A stretch of DNA of 64,000 nt from Pyropia haitanensis (Eukaryota > Rhodophyta > Bangiophyceae > Bangiales > Bangiaceae): assembly GCA_008729055.1 (NCBI GenBank), contig SDUX01000005.1:2811018-2875017 (forward strand). The letters run 5' to 3'. The number at the start of each line of letters is the position of its first letter. Positions within the stretch are counted from its first letter, which is position 1. A program made the translations under genes and the position numbers. This document shows, in pieces, positions 31,735 to 43,010 of this stretch. The notes under the pieces are model-generated. The model worked only from the letters and a program-made list of their open reading frames with translations. It was not told the DNA's origin and searched no databases.

Positions 31735-33135
31735 GGCGTAGCCCCTCGGGCGAAAACAGGGCGGCCGACACGTTCACAATAGCGCCGCAGGCGACAAAAC
31801 AGTGCCATTCACGTGCAGGTGGTGATGGCGGCTGCGGTGGCGGCGGTGGTGTCCGTCGTGGTGGTGGGGATGGTGGTGATCGCGGCGGTGCCGGAGCGAG
31901 AGATGGACGCGGAAGCAGTGCCGGCGATGGGGATGGTCGCGACGACGGCGACGGCGACCGGGTAACGGCGCTGCGCGTGCCTCATGGTACGCGCCATGCA
32001 CCCAGTGGCACCCATTCCCCCCCCCCCACACCAGGCACGGGCGAAACAGGGTCGAGGGTGGGGGGGGGGACATGGGGGCCGCCACGTTGCGGCCCTCGTG
32101 AGCCGGCACCCCCAGAATACCCCCGTGCCGCCCCCCACCCTCCCCTCCCAGACCACCTGAGCAGCGCTCGAGCGGGGGCGGCCGACACTGCTCGGCCGCG
32201 CCATGGCCGCTCCATGCCACCTCCCCCCCGGACGCCTCCCACGTGACGCCCGCCCCCCCCCACACCTCTCAGAGCGATGCTCTCCGGCGGGGCTGCGGCC
32301 GACACGGCACGGCCGCTGGTTGCCACCCCCGCCGCACGCGCCCGTAGGGGCGTCCCCCCCCCCCCACACGTCCGGAAATGATGCTCCTGGGTCGGGCCGC
32401 GGCCGACACGCCACGGCCGCAGGTTCCCCACCCCCCCCCCCACAGCCCGCCCCCGCTCGCCACGCCCCTGAACGGCCCTCTCGCGCGGGGCCGCGGCCGA
32501 TGCTGCCTCGCCGCAGCACAGCCGCTTGTCGCCACCCCTGCCCCGCCCCCCTCTCTGGTGCCATTCCCACCGGCCCCGATGCACACGGGGACACGCCTCG
32601 GGCGGGGTTGCCGGCGCCGCCCGCGGATTGCGACGGGCGCGAATGTGTGACAGGCGCGAGGCGCCACAGCAGCCGTGGCGACTGGCCCGCTACAGCAACC
32701 GTGGCGACGGGCCTGCCGGCACCCCGTGGCGCGGGACCTCCGCGCGGGACGAGCGGCCGCCGTGCGGCTTTCGGGTTGCACCCAAGAACTTTCGAGGATG
32801 TCTCCAATGTCCCGTTCTAGACCCCATTCTAGCCCAATATACCTTCCCATAACCCGAAACGAGATGGTCATGACCATCTCGTTTGTGTACGTGGCACTCG
32901 AGAGTTAGATTCAACTACCTCAACTCCATTGGGGGCAGAAACCGAATCGGAGGCCCGAATCTGGCCGCCACCGGACTCCCGTTTGCCCGTGCTGCGCTCC
33001 CATTGGCGGAGACGACATTCAGCAGCCACGTGGACGCTCAAATGAATATTCCGAAAGTTGCCTGTGAGATGGTAGGCAGATCGTTCGCATTGGTGGAAAC
33101 ACTCTAATGTTGACTTGCACCAGAGGACCTTATGG
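31735..33135. other. GC-rich region between the Harbinger transposase start and the right TIR
   Basis: This region would hold the transposase promoter. No gene is supported. It contains GGTGGTG/GGCGGTGG runs (31820-31960), the roughly 105-bp repeat array listed separately, and an ordinary-composition tail from 32760, which includes a palindromic GAGATGGTCATGACCATCTC at about 32861-32880. Confidence 0.5.
32180..32620. repeat. About 105-bp imperfect tandem repeat, 4 units
   Basis: A GGCCGCGGCCGACACGSCACG core recurs at about 32186, 32293, 32397 and 32491, each followed by a C-rich segment. The spacing falls from about 107 to 94 bp. Units are diverged. Confidence 0.65.
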
Positions 33136-33192
33136 CCAATCTCAATTCTGAGCCACTTGCTCCGAATATTCAAACCCAGATTCGGGGTTTGT
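33136..33192 (-). repeat. Right 57-bp terminal inverted repeat
   Basis: Exact reverse complement of 17347-17403, ending GATTCGGGGTTTGT. The sequence after it (TATAAGCTTG) does not resume the Ala-rich reading frame that precedes the left repeat. Confidence 0.9.
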
Positions 33193-34203
33193 TATAAGCT
33201 TGTTCTCCACCGTATTCACATAGAGCGCCTGAGCGTCCAATTCGTCCAAGCCCACAAGAAACGGAATGTAGACGTCGTGCCAGTGGTGTCACAAATCTCT
33301 TTTTGGCTTTGGCAAGGGAGGAACTTGGAGCGCGATCCACGGCTGGGAGCCCTTGGGGCGATCGGAGGTTCTCCCGGGGCTATCGGTGCGACGGACTGGG
33401 TCCCAGGTATTTGTAGATGCGATGTCCTTCAGCAAGTTGCGTTTTTCTTTCCATGCTGACATGCGTTGTTAGGCACAACGCTGGACGAGCGCTCGGATGC
33501 TTCAACAGTTCCTCAACGGTCGACGGTCAGCGACACCGCCCGTGTTATCTCCATGTCACGGAGACAGCAACACTGGCACCACTTTCAAGCCATTGCCGCA
33601 GCAGCAACACGTCATTACCAAAAAAATGATCTCAACCACGCAGAAACAAGCAGTTAATGAATGCTTTCGCCGTATAATTCAAATACAGGCGCGAAAAGGA
33701 GCCAACCGCGCACCAAATCGACGCCCCACCTCGCACCAGTGATCCCACAGCATGAGCATTCCGCCACCAGCCACTTGCCTTGCGTCAGGGTGGAATTCTT
33801 GGCATCATATCTCCAATTGACTTTACTGATTCATGACAGCAATACGGGACATTTATGAAGTTTTAATATTAAGTCTGAATTGAGCGACGACGACGGTGGC
33901 GAGGACGGTGATCACGAGTTGCGAGATCGCAAAATCAAATGGACGGGCGGAGTTGACCAGCGAGGGGTGTGGATCGCCAGTTGGAATGAGATCGCCAGAG
34001 ATCCATTGAGAAACAGGCGACCATTCCAGATCCCTACCGCCACTCGGTGTGTGGCTGAGAGTGGCTCTGGCCGCAACGGTCGGCACCTGAGACAATCGAT
34101 CAGTGCGTTTGAGGGAACAAGAACGGATGCAATCGCGGCGTTTGATGCAATAGGTTCGTAAAATCGGTTCTATCTGATTTACTCCACTAAGAAATGCGAG
34201 ATT
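33193..34203. other. Intergenic spacer
   Basis: Ordinary composition. Short open frames on both strands are not protein-like beyond about 60 codons. A minus-strand frame at 33853-34278 contains RMYRGNFRHVSDVFRRN and runs into the dispersed repeat that follows. It may be a transposase relic, but I cannot name it. Confidence 0.4.
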
Positions 34204-34616
34204 GCGCCGGAAGACATCCGAGACGTGCCGGAAGTTGCCGCGGTACATGCGCATGGCATCGTCACGGCGCGTTGGCAACGCGTTTGCCCTGTCGCCCGCT
34301 TGAAGTCTTGCGTGTGCTCGATTGGCGCCCGATTACAACAGATGTGCAGTCAAAAATCGCTTGCCGGTAGGTTTTGTCCGCGCTCCTGTCGCGCGGGCGT
34401 CGTCCGTGCCGTAGGAAGTGACGGTGGGCCGATCCGCGCCGGAGCGGACAAACGAACTCCACTGTGATGCGGACTCAGCACGCTGATGATCAATGCGATT
34501 GGTGGTTCTCCTGTCTCTCGGAGTCAGAGGGGTTGTGCCGGCTCGCCGCCGGACTGTGATGGCGTCGGTTCCGATCGTGCGAGCATTCTTGTCGGCTGTG
34601 CGCACTGGCATGCATC
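34204..34616 (+). repeat. 413-bp dispersed repeat, copy 1
   Basis: It begins GCGCCGGAAGACATCCGAG and ends GCGCACTGGCATGCATC. It is about 80-85% identical to 48181-48593, with clustered differences in the middle. Both copies encode RMYRGNF[RQ]..SDVFRR on the minus strand. The flanking sequences differ on both sides. Confidence 0.85.
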
Positions 34617-35395
34617 AGTCTCTTTTTGTTGCGGGTTTCGTGATTTATCCGTTTTTTTTGCAATGGTCGATTTTCTGACGTTCTCGTGGTTCTTTCGAGC
34701 GAGTCTGAGCCACGTGGTCCTGAGCTTTCAAGCTTTGGCTTTTATTGGTGGCTCTTCTGAGTGCACAGTTTTTTGGAGAACGGCTGTAAGTGTCGCGGGG
34801 AAGAGGGTCTCCGAACCCACATGGCCGAGAAAACGTACCACCCGTACGAGGGTATACAGGGCAGTACTCGTGGCTATTTTTTGTACTGCGCATGTACTGT
34901 ACGGTAGCTCGTTTACTTGTAGTCGGCTGTGGTCTGCTGGTGGTTCGCGGTGGAGGGCGGCTGGAGCCGGGTCCGACAGAAAGGTGGGCTACATGTCCGT
35001 GAGTGCCCAATTCAGCTGTGAAACCGGGGCACCAGGAAGACTCCACCACCCCAGGGGAGGACTCGGCCGCCAAAAGGGGGGGGGGCGCGGCCGTGGGAGG
35101 GTGCGAGGCAGACCTGAGGAGCCGAACTGCGCACGAATATCGCCGAATTGTCAACGGATTGCGCGCGACTTGCCCCGATTCCAGCTTCGCGACACCCCTT
35201 CTGTCACACGTCCAAGAGCAAGAACTCGCAGCCGCTCTCCACGCGCTCCCTTCTCACACCTCGGTTGGTCCAAGTCTCGACCAATGCTCGCCGGTCACGC
35301 ATCGAGTGCGTTGTTGTCTTGCGGGTGGACTCCCGGATCATGTCCCCTGCAGCAGGAAAGGTCCCCATGCACGATCGCACAGCACGGCGCCCCGG
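34617..35395. other. Intergenic spacer
   Basis: T-rich at the start (34617-34760), then mixed composition. No convincing coding frame, RNA gene or repeat is recognised before the tandem-repeat complex. Confidence 0.4.
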
Positions 35396-36906
35396 GGAGC
35401 CCAACACGAGAGCAGAGCGCGCACTGGAGCAGCCTAACAGCACGGGCGCGCGGCGCGCACGCCCGACAGAATGCTCCTGGAGCACCCTGTGAGGGGGGTG
35501 CGGGCGGGGGTCGGGGGGGACAGGGCGGGCGGGGAGGGTTCTGGTACGAGAGCGGCGCCCGGGGAAACATTCTTGGACGAACAATTCACGCTTTGTTGCA
35601 ACGAACAGTATTTTCCGAGGGTGACGTAGCCACCACAGATACCGCCGCGCGGTCTGTTGACAGGCGCTCTCAGCGCTGTTCGTAGCATAGTGCGCGTGGT
35701 CCCCCGGAGAGCCCCACCAGAGAGCAGAGCGCGCACTGGAGCAGCCGAACAGCACAGGCGCGCGGCGCGCATGCCCGACAGAGAGCTTGGAGCACCCCGT
35801 GAGGGGGGTGCGGGGTGGGGAAGGAGGGGGGGGGGGGGCGCTCCAGCAGACAGGCGGGGGAGTGACTTTTGTGCCAGGGCGTTGACCTGCCGAGCCACCC
35901 TCCCCCTCCGACTCCCACTCTCCACCTCCCCCCCCCCCCGCCCTCCCCCCCCCTCTTCACGTGCCCCACCCCCCCCTTTCCACCAATCCCCCACCCCCCC
36001 TCCCCCCACCCCCTTCCTATCCACACCTGCGTGCATCTGCTGGTAGCGGCTGCTTCCAACCCCGCGGGTGGCGCCTCCTAGCTGGAGCCTTTTATTTTTG
36101 CCGCGGCGCTTTGCGTCTGTCTGTCGGTCCTGGCTGCCTTCACCCTGCTGGTGTCTTTCTTTCGTTGCCGCGGCGGGTCACGTCCTTCCGTCTGCTGGTG
36201 GCTGCCACCCTGCTGGCGCCTTTCTTCTTTTGCGCCGGCTGCCCGCCTCTGTCTGTCGGTGCTGGCAGTCGCGCCTCTGCTGGCTCCTTTCTTCTTTTTC
36301 CGCGGCGGGACGCGTCTGCCTGTTGGTGCTGGCGGCCTGCCACTCTGCTGTTTGTCCGTTTATTTTGCCGCTGCGGGCCGCGTCTGTCTGTCGGTGCTGG
36401 CCTTTTCTTGTTTGTTATCTGCGTATCGTTGTGTTGTTGTTTGGTTGGGCGTGGGCTTCAGCGTGGGCGTAAGCATGGGCGAGGGGTGCGTGCGTACCGT
36501 GGAGGGCACCATGTGGGGAGCGCTGGGTGTGCCGTGGAAGGTAGCTGGTGGCCACCCCGATGCGTGCTGGCAGGAGGGTGCGGCTGGGGGCACACCGGTG
36601 GGCCCATCCCCTCCCCTCCCTGGAGCTGCTGGAGGGGCGCACCGGGGGGAGGCTGGAGTGCCCGGCACGCCGACGCCCCCCCCCGCCTCCCCCCTCTCCG
36701 GCCAGGGGGGGTGGCGGGGGAGGCGGGGACAGGGGGGGCGGGGAGGGGTCTGGTACGAGAGCGACCCCCGGGAAAACATTCCTGGACGAACAATTCACGC
36801 TTTCTTGCAACGTACAGTGTTTTCCGTTGGTGACGTAGCCACCACAGGGACCGCCGCGTGGTCTGTTGACAGGCGCTCTCAGCGCTGTTCGTAGCATAGT
36901 GCGCGT
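35396..36906. repeat. Interrupted tandem duplication A-B-A'-B'
   Basis: Module A (35398-35530, GAGAGCAGAGCGCGCACTGG near its start) and module B (35541-35699, GGTACGAGAGCG to GTAGCATAGTGCGCGT) are followed by A' (35703-35820). After about 900 bp of unrelated sequence comes B' (36745-36906). B and B' are about 90% identical. The simplest reading is a roughly 300-bp tandem duplication whose second copy was split by inserted sequence. Module B shares its border with minus-strand transposase-like remnants. Confidence 0.75.
36080..36410. repeat. About 75-80-bp pyrimidine-rich tandem repeat, 4-5 units
   Basis: Units contain CTGTCTGTCGGTGCTGGC followed by CTTTCTTCTTTTKCCGCGGC and are imperfect. They lie within the inserted segment of the interrupted duplication. 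Confidence 0.7.
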
Positions 36907-37184
36907 TTTCAACGTAGTGATCGGTGGGCCAGACACGCAGCGTGACATGACAATGGTACGCGAGGGCTCTCAGGTCGCGATATGTAGCTATCCACAACTC
37001 CTTTTCGGGTACACTGGCGACCGTGACATGTCCCCACACCCCCTCCCAGAGGCGTCGTGGAGGGGGGTTCAGGAGTATACTGGTCAGACGATGTATCCTT
37101 AATTGGAAGAATGGCCTCTGTGAGCGGGTCTAGTACACGCCGTTCTCGATATACGCGTCCGCGAATATGTGTTCTGGGCATTTT

Positions 37185-39585
37185 TTAGACCATTTCAGCA
37201 AGCTCCGCCATGTAGATAGCCTCCTTGCGAGTCGTCACGACAGCGTCCGCCGCGTTGTCGCCCCATATCAGGCCGTTCAGCTTCGCCGCCTGGCAAAACA
37301 CGTGGAGAACAGCGTCCTCCCAAAGTATGGTCCTACAAAGCTCACGGTAGAGCGGGTCGTGGATGATGGGTCGGCGATCTGAGGCACCATGGAATGGGCC
37401 AGAGGCGTCCTCTTGGTCTTCCGACACATCGCCGTCAGACTCGTCGCCCAGTCCAGGGTGAGGAAGACGGACCGCAGCTGCCAACTCCGGCGACGGAGGC
37501 CTCGCCGCGGCAGGCCCGTCGGGCCAGGACAGCGGACCAAACAAGCCAGCCACAATGTGCGGCCACTCGACGCAGAAGTGGCGCCACTGGCGGCCTTTCA
37601 TCGTAGGCTGTTTGGCGGCGGGTGGTACAAAGCAGCTGCACAGCGCACGTGTCCATCCATGATGCAACCACAAAGACGGAAAAATGATAAACACGGTCAG
37701 CACCAATTCTCGCGGCGTCCACCCCCGTTACGTCGCTCTCACATCAATCTGGGCCATCACATCATGCTCGTCGTCCTCATAACTCAGTACAACGTACCCA
37801 AGTGAGGCGGGCGACGCGCGGCATAGGCGGCCGAACTCGACGCCTCTGAGGTTGACAGCGTCCAGCGTGCTCTGCGCGCTGCCATGAATGACGAGGCCGC
37901 CACCGCACACGGCCGTCAGCATCATAGGAAGACGTCTCGCCATCAGGCAAAAGATGCCGAGCTTCCACACGTGCAAAGAGTCAAACGGGAATATCCAGTA
38001 CAGGTTGGCAGCTCCAGTACAGAGGCCGTGCACCGCTCCGAGCGCCGGCACAAACGGCAACGCGCTCGTCGTATCCCTCAGCACTGTGCGCACACGTCAC
38101 GGCCCCTTGCTCATTCGCACCTCCGCAGCGTGCAGCTGCGCCTCCAGAGTAGCCACGACTGCCCGACTGGGGGCACGCACCCCGTACAGAGAGCACGACT
38201 CCAACCGCCGCGTCATGCAGTGGGAGCAGCTGAACGTCGACTGGCAGCCCATAAGACACAGTATGTTGCGCTCCTCCACCTGGTCAACGACGAGGCCGAC
38301 AATACGGGGAACCAACCGGACGGAATCGCGCCACGAGATCTCAAAGTCAACTCCGGTCTCTCTGGCGCCAACAAAACGCCGCAGCACAATGGCGAGGCAC
38401 CGCTGCTGCAACTCGCGCCGCCCGTCGGCCACCGCCTAGCACATGCGCCGGTTCTTTCCGTTGCCGACAACCTTGCGGATGTGCGGCACATAGCCAATCG
38501 TCTCCCACGCCGCCCCCCCGCCGCGCATGTTGACCTCAAAAAGTACGAATGGGGTAGACGTACGTTGCGCCGTTCCACGCGATGACGGCCTCGTCCATGT
38601 GCAGCATCACTCCAGCCACGCTCGCGTCCTCGCCGGGCATCTGACGCATTTCGTCCTGCTCCCTCGGAAGCAGGTCCGAGTTCAGGGTGTGGGAGCGACG
38701 CTCGTCACCGTCAACAGTAAGCTCCAGTCTCGCACAGTCCAGCTGCACGTCGTTTGCGTCCCTAAGCGTATCCAGCACACTCTGAAGCATGTCGCGAAAG
38801 TAAAACAAGTACGTCCGGAACCCGACCTCGATGTGCACCTGCAATTACCCGCGCGTCGCCAGCACACGTCGCTCCTCTTGCTTGACTGCTGTGCAGAGGG
38901 CGCTTGCCGTCCCCAGCCGCTCACGCAGGTTGTTCTTGTCCCCACGCTGACGAGTCTCGGGCTCAAGCGTGAGAAGAACGCTGCGCAGCGTAATCTGTTC
39001 GACCTACGTCAGCCCAGTGCCCCCACCTGTCACGATGAAGCGGAGGAGCTCCTGTAGCCCGACAGTGTTGAAGAACGACGGGCGGTTGGCGTCTTCTTCG
39101 GTCTCGCATGGCGTGACCGCGTCATTGTCCGCTTCAGGAAAGCGCCCGTAGAACTCTGAGATACGCGCCGAGATGCTGCCCGTCGTGGCTGTCATCCGCG
39201 GCGCCCGGCAAGCAATTGAGCCCCGGTCCGTGCCGTCGCGACCGCGGACGCCCTCAGCCCATGCGGGAGCAGGGTTGGGCACCTCCTTCTGGTCGCCATC
39301 AGAAACAACGATGACGCACCTTTCTGCGATAATTTCGGACGTCGAGCCGCTGCTGCTGCTGCTACTACCTTGGTCGGCGCGGTCACCATCGTCCTCACCG
39401 TCCGTCCGTGAAACAGCAGAAGCAGGCGGGCCCGATGAAGCGTCGCGCCACCCAGGCGTAGGCGTCAGACGGTCCTTGTCTGGGTGCGCAGCTGCCATGT
39501 GCCGACTGCGGTGAGGGGTTAGCGAGAACGTCCACGGACAGTACCAGCACATGGAAACAAGGGCCGCGTCCGAGGAGGGGGCCAT
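37185..39585 (-). pseudogene. Transposon A: zinc-finger transposase-like gene (Plavaka/KDZ-like), decayed
   Basis: Reading starts at ATG 39585. A C2H2 finger, CWYCPWTFSLTPHRSRH, opens the protein, followed by a Ser-rich linker and FFNTVGLQELLRFIVTG. Next come FRTYLFYFRDMLQSVLDTL, LHMDEAVIAW (candidate first catalytic Asp), VDQVEERNILCLMGC and a Cys cluster FSCSHCM. Last come IFPFDSLHVWKLGIFCLM and a C-terminal part ending near 37185. The same order and spacing of motifs occur in the transposase of transposon B. Breaks are visible: TAG at 39002-39004, TAA at 38845-38847 (where B has Trp), a 1-nt loss in a T run near 38538, and further stops near 38443 and 38096. The conserved C-terminal LHKL...N.S.NE..HK block of B is not found, so A is probably truncated. 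Superfamily assignment (CACTA-related Plavaka/KDZ) is tentative. Confidence 0.65.
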
Positions 39586-41622
39586 CGATGAGCGGGGGTG
39601 GGCAACACAGGCGATCAACGACGGCGCGGTGGTGGTACAGCGGACTGAGGGGACAGAGTGCAAGCGATCGTGCAGGTGAGTTGAGGCTCGAGCGGGACCA
39701 CGTCTTCGATGCGCGTTGCGCGCTTCGTATACCGCACTGCTGTACCTCCCGTCCGCGTGCTCGCGCGCGCTCACGGGAACAAATCGAAGAGCACAGCCAT
39801 AGCATGCCGGATACGCTCGCCCCCCCCGTCATGGTCAATGTAACGCACCATTGGTGGTCCACCAGTGCACTGGTCCCAACGACCAGCTCGTCTGGGAAAA
39901 AGATCCACCGGTACATGCCCCCGGAGGCACGACCACTGGAAGCAGAGGGCGCCGGCGGGCGCGCACCGGTAAAACTCACACCCGGCCCCGCGGCACACCG
40001 CCATCGTCGGCACGTCCCTGTACCACACGGAACCGCACTGCGAATGACACCGCGCGCTGCGTGTTAGACGCAACGAAGGAATGGGTGTTAATGCCCTCCA
40101 GGCACTGCGGATCGTCCCTCGCGTCGGTCCCCCCCCGCCACCTACCCCTCACGTTAGCCGTAAGGTCGGCCGTGCACGTGGAGCGCGGAGCACGTGCGGC
40201 TGAAGACACTCACCACTGCGACAGCGCCTGGCAGGACGGGTTGAAGGGGAAGGATGCAGAGCGCCGCAACCCAGCTGCAGCGGCGGTATCGCGATGCGAA
40301 GCAGGTGGACGGCTACTGACACGCCGGACACCGACGATGTGGTCCATGGGAAACGGTGGTCGGCAACCGGAGGTCACCGCTGGCCCGCGCCTCACCGATC
40401 GAAAAAATCTCGTGCGAACAGCTAACTTTATAGCGGCGGATTCGATTATAGTAAATTTTCTGCCTTGGTTCACGCATAGTTTTTTGGTCGCAAGGAACGT
40501 CAATCTATGCCGAGAACAACCGCGCCTCTCTGATTGGCACAGCCCAAGAAGGGTCCGCGTCCATTGGCCGCACATCTGGAAGGTTGGACATGCGATTCGA
40601 ACTGGATTCAAATGTGGCGTCCGAACTGCGACTTGTCCCGCGACTTGCACTCAGTGTGCAGACGTACTTCCTCAGTAAACACTGTCGGGATCGCAGTGCG
40701 CCCTCCATCTCGCGTCAAGCAATGGCGGCCACCGCAGCTGCGGCAGCTCGCGTCATCCTGAGGATGGCGTCCGCCGTCGGCCCCTGCCAGACCTCCGCCC
40801 CGCCGTCCTGTGCGCAGCGATCGGGGCACGACACCTACCCCAGTCATCGGCGGCAACCTGCGGACGGCGTGAGCTGGAGGGTCATGCCAGGCCTCTGTTC
40901 GTGAACCTGGCATCGTCCCGAGAACTTGTGGGGCGTTGGCACCATCGTCCTCGGTCCGGTCTTCGTCGTGATGTGCCCCTTGCGGCGCCGCGTGTCTTGT
41001 GCCTCCTCAGAGGCAATATCATGCCTCTCTGCCTGCCTCCATGAGGGCATTGCCGACGATGGTTGCTTCCCTGCAATTCTGGCTCCCACCGCTGTGCTGT
41101 ATGAATTGGATGGACGCGTTTCGTGTGGCCTCGCGCCGCCCGCGTTGCGTGGCATGAAATCTCGCAGTTGACTGACCTCTTGCTCCCGGCTTTTTTTCAC
41201 TTCCGCGCGTTGACTGCGCTGGCCGTGCTGCTCATGTATGACCTGAAAGTCAAGGAGTGGGAAGTTCGCGCCAACCCCGGCCGCGCGCGCGCCGAAGCCC
41301 GACCCGCGCGCGGAGTGCCTACCGTTTCGAACGAGCTCCGAGTGCGGGAGACGTTGTGCCAGGCTGCGAGGGTCTCGGCAACGTGCCACGCTGCAGCACC
41401 GGTGCCCGACCGTCAGGTGCGTACGCCACATGGGTGCTACGGATAGTGCATCGCACTTATTGAGACGAGGTGGGGCAAGAACCTGAGTGGGAGCACGCCA
41501 CCCACGCCACTTGCACACCACTCACCGCCCCCCCCCCCCCCACTCCCGTTCCTTCCGTTCTCCCTGTTGGCTGTTTCTCTGTGCTCTATCCACCCTCCCA
41601 ACTCTTCATCCACTTCGGCACA
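39586..41622. other. Divergent intergenic region of transposon A
   Basis: It lies between the minus-strand transposase and the plus-strand accessory ORF and would hold both promoters. Most of it has ordinary composition, with an A/T-rich patch at 40410-40475. A plus-strand frame at about 41160-41446 has protein-like sequence (LTDLLLPAFFHFRALTAL) but no start and no recognised family. Nothing else is supported. Confidence 0.4.
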
Positions 41623-42624
41623 ATGCATCCGGCAGGTCACAGCTCGTACCCTGGGTACAGCGCCACGCCTGGCGGCCGTCCTGTCAGCGGCGCTCAAGGC
41701 CATCGTTCGGCCTCTCCGGACCGCGGGTCAGGCTGTGTGGCGTTTTCGGCGCGGGGTACCCCCCCTGTGCCTCTGTATGGCCCAAGGCACTGCGGCTTCA
41801 TGCCCGGCACAAGCGACGGGCGCTTCTACGAAGGCACCGCGCGCACGCTGGTGTTCAACAACAACGGGAAGGCTCCGTTCACCCTCCGCGGCACGCCATG
41901 GTCTGCGTCTCCCGTCTCCCAAGAGGAGGAAGGCACCGACGCTGTCCTTTTCTGGCCTGACGACCCTCGCCGCCGCATGGTCGGCGCTCGGCGTGGAGCT
42001 GGCCAGGCTCCAGCTCCTAAGAGTCTTGTGGTTGGGCCCTTACGTTCCGGCGCGGTCGTGGGCGAGGTGGCAACTGCGGCCGTGCCGGCGCGCTTCGCGG
42101 CGTCGTCGTCCCCTGCGGCGTTTTTGGGCTCGACGAACACGCAGGTGAATCATGTGTCACGCGGTCGTGCAATGCGCCCTGCCATGCAGCTGTCTTTCGT
42201 GCCGCTCCGCAACACGGCCGCGAGCAGCTCATCTGGACAAAACGTTCCCTAGCCGTCGGCGGACGCGGGGCTGGACCGCCCGTTGACCGAGCTTCCACTG
42301 GCCGTGACCGCGGCTGTGCCCTCCTCTGGCCGCCGTCCGCGCGCTGGCCCTCAAGCGCGCTCCCCATCCCCGAAGGTTCGGTGTGCTGGCAGCGGGCGAG
42401 GCGGGCGCGCTGCTCCGTCTCCACTCGCTCCTGTGACGGTGGAGAGCCTGGCGTCCATTATGGCTTCTGGCTTCAAGGACGTGGACGGCAAGCTGGTCAA
42501 GATCCAGAAAGTCGTCGACGGCGTTGAGTGGATCGTCTCTACTCACGCAGAGAAGTTCAACAACATGGCAGACCTGAGGGCGATTCACAGTTGTTGCCTG
42601 CTTAAGTCAGGTCTCAGGATCTAA
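41623..42624 (+). pseudogene. Transposon A accessory ORF, one in-frame stop
   Basis: ATG 41623 (MHPAGHSSYPGYSATPGG) opens a frame of about 333 codons with one TAG at 42250-42252. The N-terminal part is Gly/Ser/Pro-rich with a more structured patch (FYEGTARTLVFNNNGKAPF). The part after the stop ends in an amphipathic segment (FKDVDGKLVKIQKVVDGVEW) that could form a coiled coil. It is divergent from the zinc-finger transposase, as in transposon B. The family is not recognised. Possible role: DNA-binding or oligomerisation partner of the transposase. Confidence 0.45.
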
Positions 42625-43010
42625 GACGAGCATGGGGAAATAGTTGTTGAGCACTTGGTACAGAATTGTACAGCACTTGAAAACCAGCGGAAGGGACTGG
42701 CGGTGCGTCCGCCCTTTCGTGCGTAGTCGGGGCGCGCCAATCTTGGTCACGGCGCGCGCGCTCTCTCTCTGCACCTGTCCGTGCTGGTGGGCCGGCGGCG
42801 CGGCGCCCTCAGAGGAGCTACCAACGCCCATGTGGGTGCCCCTGTTCTCATTAAACACCAGTGACGCTTCGCTTTTTATTCCTCGTCTTTCGTCCTCTTG
42901 CGGCCGGTCTGTTCCTTGCGCCGCGGTCCCTTCCCCCCCCACACCTTTCCTCATTGCCCCCCTCCCTTTCTTCCTGGCCTGAAGCGGTTGCCTCCCCCCC
43001 CCCCGAGACA
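42625..43010. other. Upstream region of the second Harbinger ORF1
   Basis: Ordinary to pyrimidine-rich sequence, with CTTTCCTCATTGCCCCCCTCC just before the ATG at 43011. Probably leader or promoter. No gene is seen. Confidence 0.4.

Larger units (their letters stand above)
17347..33192. mobile_element. Composite DNA-transposon region bounded by 57-bp inverted repeats
   Basis: The region is delimited by 57-bp perfect inverted repeats. It contains a PIF/Harbinger ORF1 (26168-29319, plus) and transposase (29930-31734, minus). Between the left repeat and ORF1 lie a retroelement gag-like fragment and the gypsy-1 retrotransposon. Harbinger elements normally make 3-bp TWA target duplications. If the ends are set at CAAACC, the flanks are TGA on the left and TTA on the right, a near match only. 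I infer a Harbinger element of several kilobases enlarged by retrotransposon insertion and rearrangement, but whether the repeats belong to this transposase is unproven. Confidence 0.55.
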
